Positions 35,931 to 46,700 of a stretch of 64,000 nt of DNA are shown one piece after another. The number at the start of each line of letters is the position of its first letter. Within the stretch, counting starts at the first letter, position 1. Below the pieces are notes generated by a model. That model did no database searches. It was not told the origin of the DNA and saw only the letters and a program-made list of their open reading frames with translations. Source of the DNA: Camillea tinctor (taxonomy: Eukaryota > Ascomycota > Sordariomycetes > Xylariales > Xylariaceae). The DNA lies in assembly GCA_022578605.1 (NCBI GenBank), contig MU394053.1:62001-126000 (forward strand), in the 5' to 3' direction. Made by a program: the position numbers and the translations under genes.

Positions 35931-38585
35931 ATGGGTGATGAGAAAAATTTCAAGGTCGTCATCGTTGGAGGAGGCGTGGCCGGCCTTACGCTGGCTAACA
36001 TGCTTGAGAAGTTCGATATCGACTACATCTTGCTAGAATCGCATGGGGATATCGCCCCAGCCGTGGGAGCAAGCATCGGGATGCTTGCTAACGGCTTGCG
36101 TATACTGGACCAGATTGGGTGTTACGACGACATCCTCGCCCTGCCCCAGCAGCTCATCAACACGTCGCATACTCGGAACTCGAAGGGCAAAAGCCTCTTC
36201 TGTTATCATGATGTCAGCGAACATTTGACGCGTCTGTGAGTGAAGATGAATTAAGCCCCTCCCCCTTTTTCCTCCCGACGATAAACTGTTTTGCTGAAGA
36301 CAATGTGTGTTCCAGGCATGGATATCCGGTCCTGTTCTTCGACCGACAATGGCTCCTGAAGCTTCTCTACGATAATTTGCAGCACAAAGACCGAGTTTTA
36401 CTCAACATGAAGGTTACCCGGGTCGATCATATTAAGGGGGGCGTACAAGTTACCACTAAGGATGGCCGTACGATCAAGGGCTCGCTGGTGATGGGCTTGG
36501 ACGGTGTGCATAGCACCGTAAGGGACGAAATGATGCGCATAGGCAACTCACAGCAACCCGGCTACTTCCCTCCAGGAGAGCCCGATCGTGTACCATGTTT
36601 TTACAGATGTAGCTTCGGTATCGCGCAAAATGTCGATGGCTATGTGACCGGCGAACAGAATAACATCAGAGCCCAGGGCTGGTCAGGTTTGGTCATCTCT
36701 GGGCCTGAGAATCGAGTATACTGGTTCATTTTTGACCGACTTCCGAAACCCAGGTACGGGAGCAGCATACCGTCTTATACTAAAGAAGATGAGGCGCAAT
36801 TTGTGAGGGCTTACCCTTCTAGTCCAACAACGAGACCAGAATTAAGACTGCGTACTAATGTTATGTGTTATTATTTAGGTGAAAGAATTCTGGAATTGCA
36901 CGATTACAGACAAGGTCACTTTTGGCCAGATCTATTCCAAGAAACTCAGTTCCACGCTGACGCCATTGCACGAAATTGTTTATGAGAAATGGTTCTTCAA
37001 TCGCATTATGCTGCTAGGAGACTCGGTGCATAAGGTACGGGAAGCAAAGACCCTCCCAATTTGTGTGAATGTTTCCATTGACTGTAGCACCTAGCCCAAT
37101 CCTATATCCGGCCAAGGCGGAAACGGTGCCATTGAATCCGTGGCCGAGCTCGTGAATGCGATCTTGAGAATGAGAGACGCTCGACCAGGCGGCCTGGCGG
37201 GCCTGACGGACAACGAAATCAACAAGATCTTCGAGCAGACGCAGGCAGCCAGATATGAACGTGAAAAGGGGCTAATCGCTCAGGCTCACGATCTGCAGTC
37301 CCTTAGCGCCTACGAGAACCATATGCGATCGAAGATCATGTGGGAGCTTATCGCCCCTAACATGGGAGAGGACCTAGGGCTCTCGTACTTTAGCATACCC
37401 ATCGTGGGTGGTGCTCGGCTGGAGCAACTCCCTGTCCCACCTCGTGGCCGGATGGTCCCTTATACCGACGAGCTACCAGCGAAGCCTCAGAAGGGGGCTA
37501 TCGGATACATGATGGGAATTTGCTTTAGTGCGGCAATGGTCTCATTAGTCTGGCTTGCGAGTAAGTCCTTGCGTGTTCCCCTCGGGGGATTAAGTAGTTG
37601 GAATGGAGAAACTGCTATATCTCGGCCGTGGTCGGGCGTGGGGAATGGCTTCTTCAGAGTACTCGTATCTGTCTTCTCTTATGTGTTAGAGGCGGACTCG
37701 GTTGCTGTCAGGCTACACATCATCTACTTCTTGTCCCAGCTCGCGACGCCAGCCCTCATGTACACTATCGACGGATATCGCAAAGGCAACCGAGGCACCC
37801 TCCTGTCCCTGCCGAGCGTTATACTCAGCATAATGCAGCTGAAGGGCATTGCTTATATTGCTCCTATGCATGCCCTCATCAGTGCTTTCCATAAAACTAT
37901 TTCACCGGCCAAGCGACTTGTCCCTAAGGACGTTGGCGACGCGCTGATTCCAGCACTTACACTGGGTTACGCGATCCCGACAGTTCTCATGTTAGTACCA
38001 GGGACGAACCTCCCCGCCAGGCAGGACATTGTTGCGTTCTGGCAGGCAGCTCCTGTACTGGTTCCAGTTTTCACCGCATTGATTACGACTGGCTTGCGCT
38101 GGTGGCGCAATCGACCGCAGCAACCGACGAAGGGATTCAAGAGAGACATTGAGAGCGCCTCGCAGCAGACAGCCGAAGAAGAATACGCGTCCCTGGAGGG
38201 AATTTACACGCATAACATCGCAGTCCAAGCGGCTTCGCACATAGCGACGCTGGTGTACGCCTACTTCAACCCGAACATCTCCATCGCCGAGATGTTCTTC
38301 GGTGTACCCAGCCCCTTGAGCGCGAAATGGGATCTTCCAACTACCACAAGCGAGGTGGCGGTCTTCTTAAAATTCGACCTGGCCATCGCGTCTACCGCGT
38401 GGTTGGTAAGTGGCCTATATTCGATCTGGAATCTTCGCCGCCACGGCTACATCCGAACACGCGACGCGGTCAAGGCAACGGTTGCTAGCTTCCTCGGTCA
38501 GGTGGTGATCGGGCCCGGTGCCACCTGGACGTGCCTTGCGTATTGGGAAGAGAGTGTCCTGGCTAGTTTTAAGCACAGTCGGTAA
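35931..38585 (+). CDS. FAD-dependent monooxygenase fused to a polytopic membrane domain
   Basis: Four exons, 35931-36235, 36316-36802, 36879-37034 and 37095-38585, make 812 residues; every joint keeps the frame and restores family motifs. Residues 1-430 are a group A flavin monooxygenase of the PaxM-like type: GGGVAG at 13-18 with acidic E36 for FAD ribose, FFDRQ near 109-113, the GLDGVHS motif around 162-168, and the second FAD motif GDSVHK at 311-316 leading into [13 protein letters not shown]. The first membrane segment is at about 452-472 ([17 protein letters not shown]), followed by about seven more hydrophobic segments to residue 805. Related enzymes epoxidise or hydroxylate prenylated and terpenoid intermediates in fungal secondary metabolism, but they are usually about 450-480 residues. 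I do not recognise the C-terminal half; it could be anchor, transporter-like or cyclase-like. Convergent with the bZIP gene 94 bp away. Confidence 0.92.
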
Positions 38586-38678
38586 AAGGGAGTGAGTAAG
38601 GATGTGGGTAAGTATGTGGGGAGGTACGTGGGTGGATGGGAGGGAGGGCGGGTGTATTTTTTTTATGTATATTAGATC

Positions 38679-39719
38679 TTAGGCCGGTAGCAAATGCTCT
38701 TCTCGAATCATTATCTTGTCATCAATGCCTTCCATGAGGTCGGGATACTCTGCCTTGAATCTCTCTAGAATGCCCCAGCCATCCCTGTGCATAAATCGCT
38801 GGTAGAACGCCTCGTCGACTTGGGGTTCGCCACCATTCTCGCGCTTGATAAAGCTGCCGTTGAAGGACTCCCGGATACGTATGGTGCAGCTCAGCAGGCC
38901 GAACACGCTCTCGAGGTTGTATTTCGACCAGTGCAGAATGAGCTGGTCACGTAGCTCAGGCCAAATGATAGCAACAATGTGCACAGGGTGCGTAATGAAG
39001 AATTGGCACGTAGTAGGGCGCATGTGTGGCGGGATGGCCGCGAAAGACTCCTCCGAAGGTGCTACGTACCATCGGAAATAGATATAGATGAGCCAGGCTA
39101 TGGCGAATTTCTCCGGCGGTAGGATAGGATAAGGGGCCAGGGCCGAAACGATGATGTCTGCAAGCTCATTGCCTGACCCGCCGAAAAGGAGGTCCAGGGC
39201 GCTCGGGGTTCCAGGGAGTAGCTCGGCGACGTTCGGGGTTGACCGCAACTGCTCAATAACAGATCCTACCCTCTCAGTCTGGAGTAGGAAAAGAGGAGCT
39301 GGTAAGGGAGAGAAGCTAAGGAGAGGAAGCCGTTTCCATTCTTGTGTGTTTATTAGCTTGGTGACAGAGTCCATGCTGAGTGTCATCATGATCGGCTCGG
39401 GTGAGCTTGAGATGGAGCTTGAGCTTGGTCTTGAACTCGAATTGGAGCTGTTGGTGATCACGAGATTATGTGCAGTTAGGAGTGTGTCCGAAAGACAGCT
39501 GGCGGTGAGTATCTTGTTGTTGTTGTTCGTTTGTAGGTCCACGCTTCCCACATGTGCACTTCCGGTTGCAAGTTGCAATTCTTGCTCGAGACGGCATATC
39601 GTTTCTTCGAGGGTGGCTATACGCTCACGCTCGCGTTGTCGCTTATTGCGTTGATTTAACTTGTCCCTCTCGCGCTTTCGTTCAGCTGCCGTCAAACGCT
39701 TATTTCCCGAAGTCCTCAT
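38679..39719 (-). CDS. bZIP transcription factor with DUF3425-type C-terminus
   Basis: Single exon from the ATG at 39,719, 346 residues. The basic region lies at about 8-34 (ERKRERDKLNQRNKRQRERE, with the bZIP Asn and Arg spacing) and is followed by a short zipper-like helix (IATLEETICRLEQELQL). The centre is Ser/Asn-rich. The C-terminal 200 residues look like DUF3425: FAIAWLIYIYFRWYVAPSEE, then PPHMRPTTCQFFITHP and LESVFGLLSCTIRIRESF. Such factors are common local regulators in fungal gene clusters. It converges on the monooxygenase gene (94 bp between stops) and the P450 relic starts 450 bp beyond its own 5' end, so a role as the locus regulator is plausible but inferred. The basic region is close to consensus, so DNA binding is likely retained. 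Confidence 0.9.
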   Translation of the reverse strand: MRTSGNKRLTAAERKRERDKLNQRNKRQRERERIATLEETICRLEQELQLATGSAHVGSVDLQTNNNNKILTASCLSDTLLTAHNLVITNSSNSSSRPSSSSISSSPEPIMMTLSMDSVTKLINTQEWKRLPLLSFSPLPAPLFLLQTERVGSVIEQLRSTPNVAELLPGTPSALDLLFGGSGNELADIIVSALAPYPILPPEKFAIAWLIYIYFRWYVAPSEESFAAIPPHMRPTTCQFFITHPVHIVAIIWPELRDQLILHWSKYNLESVFGLLSCTIRIRESFNGSFIKRENGGEPQVDEAFYQRFMHRDGWGILERFKAEYPDLMEGIDDKIMIREEHLLPA

Positions 39720-40165
39720 TCCAAGCTTGCCGTTATTAGAAAGCTATTATGTGTGTATGTGTCTCTGCATATAGAGTTGCCACAGAATCGCCGAAGATGA
39801 CTAACTCGCGATAGTTGCACTTTTCACAAAGCTATAGGCACCGAGTTTCACTTCCTGATTCGTCTATTAGGCTCCGTAGCTCCAGTCTGTGCGCATTTTC
39901 AGAAAGGGTGTTCCAGTCGGGCTCCGAGCACCCTCCGACTCCCCGTCTGGGTAAGGTGTATGGATTAGGACCAAATTAACGGTATACCGCTGCCCGTCTA
40001 GTAGGTATTTTGAGGACCTGCATTTCACATCATCCTATAGGTATGTTCACCTAGTTCCTCAACCTACCTTAAGTCGTATGTATTGTCACCTTTATTAGCT
40101 ATAAATATACCTTGGTACTCAAGTCCATTCGTATAAGACATCTTGTTTATTAGCCGCTTGTAAGT
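39720..40165. other. divergent intergenic region, bZIP gene and P450 relic
   Basis: 446 bp between the bZIP start and the relic P450 start. It has a TATA-like TATAAATA at 40,100-40,107, which is 59 bp before the relic ATG. No open frame of note. Confidence 0.55.
40100..40107 (+). promoter_or_regulatory. TATA box of the relic P450
   Basis: TATAAATA placed 59 bp upstream of the relic ATG; suggests that the promoter survives although the reading frame does not. Confidence 0.45.
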
Positions 40166-40352
40166 ATGGCCCTAGAGACCATTACTTCATGGCATTCGCT
40201 CAAAGAAAGCCCATCCCACGGGGACGATGTGGTAGCGACCATATATACCCCTCGTTGCTCCTGTATGGGCTAGCATATCGCTCGTGGTGGTGTATAGTTT
40301 GTACTTCCATCGGCTATCAGGCTTCCCTGGGCCTCATGCTGCCGCTATCACG
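40166..40352 (+). pseudogene. frameshifted 5' fragment of a cytochrome P450
   Basis: From the ATG at 40,166 one frame reads a short polar N-terminus (MALETITSWHSLKE onward) and ends after about 34 codons. At the AT-repeat near 40,241-40,247 the next frame takes over and reads a hydrophobic anchor (PLVAPVWASISLVVVYSLYF) followed by HRLSGFPGPHAAAIT. A hydrophobic helix followed by a basic turn and an FPGP hinge is the classic start of a microsomal fungal P450. No later P450 motif (I-helix AGxxT, ExxR, heme-binding FxxGxRxCxG) is found in the following kilobase. So the gene is both frameshifted and truncated. The call rests on about 60 residues, so it is tentative; a chance hydrophobic frame is the alternative. 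Confidence 0.5.
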
Positions 40353-41282
40353 GCGCGACAGACTGCACCAGCTATTACTGATGGATGCCCGGGACAAGTA
40401 TTTTGTGCTGGCCAACAGCCTCAGGGCGCAAGGCCTTTCCACCAGCCATCTCCAGACTCCGTCAACCAACAGACGCCACGAACACGCTTCACTCGACATC
40501 GCAAGCTTGATGCAGTTGTGGACTGGCCAGGCTGGCTTCGGCAACCGGACGGCATCGTCAGAAGCGCTTGTTGGCATTATATAAGATACCGAGTTGCGAG
40601 GACAGTATTTAATGAAAACTATACATCTTTTAGGGTGCGTTTCTGGGACTAATAGAGAAAGTAAAGGTAAGAGAATCTTGGTAGTGTTTCGATGATGTGT
40701 TTCGTCGAAAAGTACTGTGCCTTGAGTCGACCCACATTTTATGTAGGTAGGTACTTCGCCCTCGACGACTACATGCTATAGAAATACACTACCTACATAG
40801 GTAGAATGGGAACCGAAGATGTGGGTCTGGGCCCACCCGAGATAACTTTCTGTGGTGTGGGGCAGGGAACTCCCGGTTGGCTCAACTTTTGCTCGAATCC
40901 TGTCCATCGGCTTCTCAGGCGGGTGTCAGCGGTCCGTGCACAGCCCGCCAGTTGCGCACGCCGTCATTGTTATCTTAAATTGACAGAGCTTGGAATTAGG
41001 TTAGGTAATACCCTCTCATTTCCTTCTGCTTTCTTTTTTTCTCTTAAATTATATGAAGTTATTTCACATCTATTTATTCACCTTGGATTTTTGATCATGT
41101 ATTATTACGGTCCTTACTTAATTGAGTGGCACATCGGATTTCCATTTCTCCATGCCGCTGATGAATTCATGAATGAGCATTTTCCGGTGCCGGCCTAACC
41201 TGGCAGGAGATCTCGGATTGTCATGAAGCGCATTTGTCCTTTCACCTAAACTTCCATCTTGATAGCACCTCCTTATTCCACC
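40353..41282. other. intergenic, decayed sequence
   Basis: Follows the P450 relic. Frames at 40,284-40,652 and 40,806-41,198 stay open but show no recognisable domain beyond the P450 hinge. A T-rich section near 41,020-41,100 may be the promoter of the kinase gene. Confidence 0.5.
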
Positions 41283-43729
41283 ATGACAGATCAAGCACAA
41301 TTGGATATTATCAGGGATAACCCTATTGGAATGGGCCTTGATGCCTTCCACAATTTATTCAATCAGATTTGCGCAGCCAAGGCAATCTCGCCTTCTCCAG
41401 ACGCGTTTGGACAACTTGACCCTGAAGGTATGTATAACAACCCAGTCTTGTAAAACAGGCAACTTTCTCTGACCAATACACAGATGTGCAAGGTCTTGCA
41501 CTAAATCTAGTGTTTGTACTTCGAATCCTCCCTGTTACCCGGCTTTTGCCTTCAAGATTAGGCCGCGGCCCTCTTCGCAACAGCCTTCTTCGACTTAACC
41601 AAGCCCTTGCCTCTGACAACTTCAACCTCGACCGCATCAAACCACTCCTCGAGTCAGCCATCGCCAATCCTCTTGATGATGCCAACGTCTGGGATCAGGC
41701 CTACCGCGCCGTCACCGAGACCACCCCACCTCCCCCATTGAAAGCCTCTTCCTTCAAACAAACCCCATGGTCGCACAAAACAAGCAGCTTGGTGAACACG
41801 TCCGAACGTCGCACAGACATCGACCCAGTCCTTAAGTTGGAGCTTGGTCCGTTCTATGTTGGAGTTCACCGCCTCTGGGAGAAATTCTTTGGAGGAGTGC
41901 CAGACCTGGAGGCGACGTCCGAGACTGTCTTCCAGAAGTGCAAGGAGGGCAGTGCTCCTCTGTTTGGCCCCCAAGGGTGGAGCAGTTGGCCAGTAGGCGC
42001 AGGTGAACCAGATGTTCTGGGATGGTTTACTCACCTCCTGCCCGAGCTACAAGCATTGGCGCAAAACTGCGGTTCGGCCCCGACGTCACGACGAAAGCTG
42101 CTCACACAGCCTAAGAAACCGCTTCCAGGTTCCACGGCAAAACGCAAGTTGGACATCAGCGTTGTCGACGATAGCTTCGCATGCGATCCCGAGGCGGAAG
42201 ATTACTTCGAATATTGCTGGTCCCACGTCCTCATTCCGGGCGAGCTGAAGAGCAATCCGTCCGAAGACGCAGCACCGAATGCATGGACTGACCTGGTCAG
42301 GTATGCAAGAGAGGTTCTTTCCGCTCAGGCTACCCGTCGTTTCGTCTTGGGCTTCACCCTCTGCGGGTCGTTGATGAGAATATGGGTGTTTGACCGGCTT
42401 GGCGGGATTGCGTCCGAAAAGTTCGATATCAACGAAGACGGGAAGCAATTTGTGTCTTCGGTCCTCGGGTTTCTTTGGATGAGCGAGGCGGAGCTCGGCT
42501 TCGACCCGACAATTAAATCGGCAAATGGCAAGCAATATATCGAGATTGAGCGGGATGGTGCACAAGAGCGCATCATCTTAGACGAGGTGATGTTACGCAC
42601 ACGTTGCATTGTTGGCCGGGCCACGACTTGCTGGAAAGCCCATCGCGACGGACACCCGCAGATGCCACTCGTCGTCAAAGACTCCTGGCAATACCCCGAA
42701 CGCGACGAGGAGGGCGCCATGTTACTCGAGGCAACGACGCAAAAAGTGGTGAACGTGGCCCGACATTACCATCATGAGACTGTTCAAGTACACGACGCGG
42801 ATGACGACATTCGAAACAACGTTCGCAGAGCACTAGATGTCACCACAGGGACGAAACACTGGCCGGGCCGCTCGAGGCCGCCTCCACTGCAGAGCGCAGT
42901 CACGTCTGCAGCTTCGCGGGGAGGTCGCAGCAGCAACAGAAAGAGCATTTCTGGCAACAAGCGATCATCCAGCCAAACTGACGCCTCTCTTCCCCCTAGC
43001 AAGCGCCATATGCCTTCAGCATCTCCCGCGAAGGCTGCCAGTCACGAATTGTCGAATCGGGTGCATCGACGTGTCATTCTTCGGGACTATGGAAAGCCCA
43101 TCTATAAGGCGAGTTCTCGGTCGGCTCTCCTTGCTGCGCTACAGGGCTGTATTGAAGGGCATGAATCCTTACACAAGGCGGACATCCTTCACCGAGACAT
43201 ATCGATCAGCAATCTCATGATCAACGAAGATGACAACAACCCCTCCTGGCTTTCGTTCTTGATCGACTTGGATCTCGCCATCCAAGAGCAACGAAAGGGC
43301 GCCTCCGGAGCTGAAGGAAAGACTGGCACGCGAGCTTTCATGGCCATCGGGGCACTTCTGGGCGAGCAGCATTTCTTCATGCACGACCTCGAGTCATTCT
43401 TCTGGGTGCTGTTTTGGATATGCATTCACTACGACGGGCCGCAGAATAGCAGGGTTGTTCAACGATTCAACAAGTGGAACTACGTCGATACGGACGAGCT
43501 TGCCGATATCAAGCACGGCGCTGTGGCCGATGAGTCGAAGTTCATAAGGACGATCACTATTAATTTCACACCATACTACCAGCCATTGATCCCTTGGATC
43601 AATAGGCTTCGGAAAGAGGTATTTCCGAATGGTCAGAGGTGGGAGACGCCGGAGCCAGCGCTTTATTCCTCGATGAAGGAGATCCTTCGCGAGGCCCGGA
43701 AAGACCCGAAGGTGTTGGCGGACGGGTAG
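41283..43729 (+). CDS. FunK1-type fungal protein kinase
   Basis: Two exons, 41283-41427 and 41484-43729; the 56-nt intron (GTATGT...ACACAG) joins in phase 1, giving 796 residues. The N-terminal 400 residues match the FunK1 layout: a Trp/Gly-rich segment (LFGPQGWSSWP), VLIPGELKSNP, and RRFVLGFTLCGSLMRIWVFDR. A basic, Ser-rich linker at about 455-520 interrupts the kinase. The C-terminal lobe has the catalytic loop LHRDISISNLMIN near residues 616-628, LIDLDLA where most kinases have DFG, and GTRAFMAIGAL as the activation-segment end. FunK1 kinases are an expanded, fungus-specific group with mostly unknown substrates. The Asp, Asn and metal-binding Asp needed for catalysis are present, so activity is plausible. 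The gene stands alone, next to decayed sequence. Confidence 0.92.
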
Positions 43730-46700
43730 TATTGTATCATACGACGCAGCTAGACATGATAACTGCAGTTGACCTAGCCACTTACCCTAACCTTTGTGCC
43801 TCCGTCATGTGCTAATAAGCGGACTCGACATATCGACGAGTCGGCAGAGCAAGACAAGATCCGACATATGAGAACCAGCCTCAACAGCGTAGCCTTGTTG
43901 ACCTCGTCAGGGAGCTGCGGCACACGTGACAGTCGCGCACGTGACCGCGGCCGAAGTGGGTAGGGTCATCTTGGAGCGCCAATCGTGTTTTCTTTTCCTT
44001 TCCTTTCCTTCTCCGGAGTAGAATCCTTCGTCAATAGCGCAACAGATGAGTTCTGACATCGCAGTGATCTAGATGTGACACGACACACCTCTTCTATGTT
44101 ACAAAGATACGTCCTTGGACAATGGGTCATCGAGCTTCTCAGCTCGAAACAAATGAGTTTAAAGACTGGCAAAAGACAGACCCTGTTTCAAGAATTGAAG
44201 AATGTTCACACTCTAATATCCCCGAGTCTACTCCCCCAATTGAGATATTATACATAGGGGTAGAGGTGAGACTTGAAGGAGGCGTGGCTTAGTTTAGGCA
44301 TGAGAGTGCTCGTCAGGTGATATAGGTAGGTTACTAACCTAAGCCAGTTTGATATTCAGGACATCAAAATATACATGGAATGCATAAAGAGAGGCTGAGC
44401 ATCTGCCTCTAATCAATGTCCAGTAAGTATTAGTGGTGGTCACAAAAGATGGGGATTTAATATTTCGTTTTTAGGGAGATAGAACTAGGTAGAAATATAA
44501 CGAAGACCCAAGAGTGTTAGACCAAGTAACAATTTGATTCAACTCGAAGGTGTATAATGACGATACCAATGGGGTTCATTATTATTTTCGCGGATACACA
44601 TTTGTAGGCAATTAGCTACTTAGTACCTAACGTCCCTTCCTAACCCTAACCCGAATTCTAAATCTCAACTCTCAATCTCGACACACCATCGTTGCTTATT
44701 TACTTACCCATCTCCGTCCCGATCAAGTAGTTAGGGAGATGAGTGAGAAAACACGCTTACTTAGGCACATACTAGATGAGCTTGGCGACTACGGTGATCG
44801 ACGAGCCGCTTCCCATAGTCAAAACGAATCACATTCGAATCTGTATGCACTAGTACTACCACTTCATAGCAATAAGGGGAAAATGGTGTTGGAAGATTAG
44901 ACAAAATAATTAGATGAAGACCTAAGCGTTGTTTTCATAGTGCTGTGATCATTCTTACGTTTGTATGTACCGCCGCGTGCCTTGGTACATAGACAGGTAG
45001 ATTTCGGCTCACCGAGATGATCGGGCCTGGTAAATGCCAAGGCACATAGTCAGTCTACCCAAGATCCTTTCCTCCAATTCCCATACCCATCGCCCGCCGT
45101 GTTACCCGTATGAGTGCATATAAGTAGTTGATTATGTTCAATTGAAGACGGAGACGGGCGGCTTGGTAAATAAGTAGGAATTCGCCCAGGTAAGGCCAAG
45201 CGTTGAAGTAAGGTAGCCAAGACCTTGGGACAAGATGGCCAAGCCGGCAGGATCAGGCCGGCCGGTTCGAGTTGGCCGACCGGGGTTTGGGGGGAGGGAG
45301 TAGTAGCTGGATTGGGGATTGGAGGAGGGAAGGGGAATTGGAAGGATGAATTAGAATAATTAAAAAAATTCCAAGATGGCATGGCATTGTTGCCGATCAG
45401 AGGGGCTGGTTCAACACGCCCCGAATAGAAGAAAGAGAAAACATCAGACTATCAGACTATAGCAGTAAGTGTGATATACTCCCTACACTACATACCAATA
45501 ATGCTTAGGCTCTACCTCCATTATACTACAGCTGTAGGTAGATGCTCCTTCTTCCTCTCTCTCTCTCTCTCTCTCTCTCACACATGTTCTGCATTGCTAT
45601 ATGTTCGTTGGTTTCAGAAGGGGTGCCCCAGGTTTGGAAACTTGGCAGGTTTTCTATGCACCCCTCCCCATATCCGATGGAACCGGATCAAGAGAAAGAA
45701 GGGAAACAATGGTGGGAAAGTCTATATATAGAATTATCGAATTGAAAGAAGGGGGGTGTGAAACAAACGAGGCTTTGAAGTGGTGAGATTTTTGTTTTGG
45801 AGAGATAAAGAGAAATATATCTAACATACTACCTTGGTATGGCGAGTTAGAGAATAATAGTAATAGTGACAATAAAAATAAATAATAATAAAAAATGGAA
45901 TAAATGGGAGATTTACCTTACACTGTACTAGATTTATCTAGGCGTTACCGACTTGGTTTCCTGTTTTAGGATATTTTTGATGCGTTTGTTGTAAGAGGGA
46001 TGAACATAGCCTTAAGACTCTTTGACAGCTTAAGGCGAGGTAATACTACAGGTAATACTACATACACTAGTGTAGAACTGCTTGGTTTGAAGACAGAGGG
46101 GAGGACAACAATGTACCTTGTGCAGGTATCATGGTAATTGAATAGCATGAGTTCCAGCGGTAGTTGTCGTTTAGCGGTTGCGGGTAGAGTAAAGAGTTTC
46201 TCAGATCGTTACCGAATGTTTCGATTTAATATGGATTTAATCAACGCCTGCTGCATCTCTTACTTCTTAACCATGGTATATTACTCTTTTACACACTTAA
46301 AGTGAGTATATGGGTGTAGCTTAGGTATGTATATGTATAGTAATGATACGCAAAAACTTGCAAAGCAATATTGAATACCCTAGGTACCTAGGTTGTTTGG
46401 TTTCCCTTTACCAAATTAAGCTGCGCTGCGCTGAGCTGAGCTTCAATAGGTAGCACGCAAGTAGGCATGTAATAGGGGAGAAAGCAGAGAGCGAGTTGCA
46501 AGATGTCTTATCTACCTACCTATACCTGTCGATCTAATAATATTTTGACTTACATGCAAGCTTCTTGTCTACTTGTAGTTAAGTACCTAACCTAAGGTAG
46601 GTACATACTTAAATTAGCGTTGTCTATCGCTCTAACGTCGTGCGACAAACCATTTGCATATCTCATCCCGAGCTACATACTAGGTTAGTACTTTAAAAAT

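Noticed and set aside
40806..41198. 130-codon plus-strand open frame
   Set aside because: No motif; codon usage and T-rich 3' half look non-coding.
44640..44655. Telomere-like CCTAACCCTAACCC
   Set aside because: Two units only, inside ordinary intergenic DNA.
45050..45382. 110-codon Pro-rich minus-strand ORF
   Set aside because: Has an ATG and stop but low complexity and no family likeness; no splice or promoter support.
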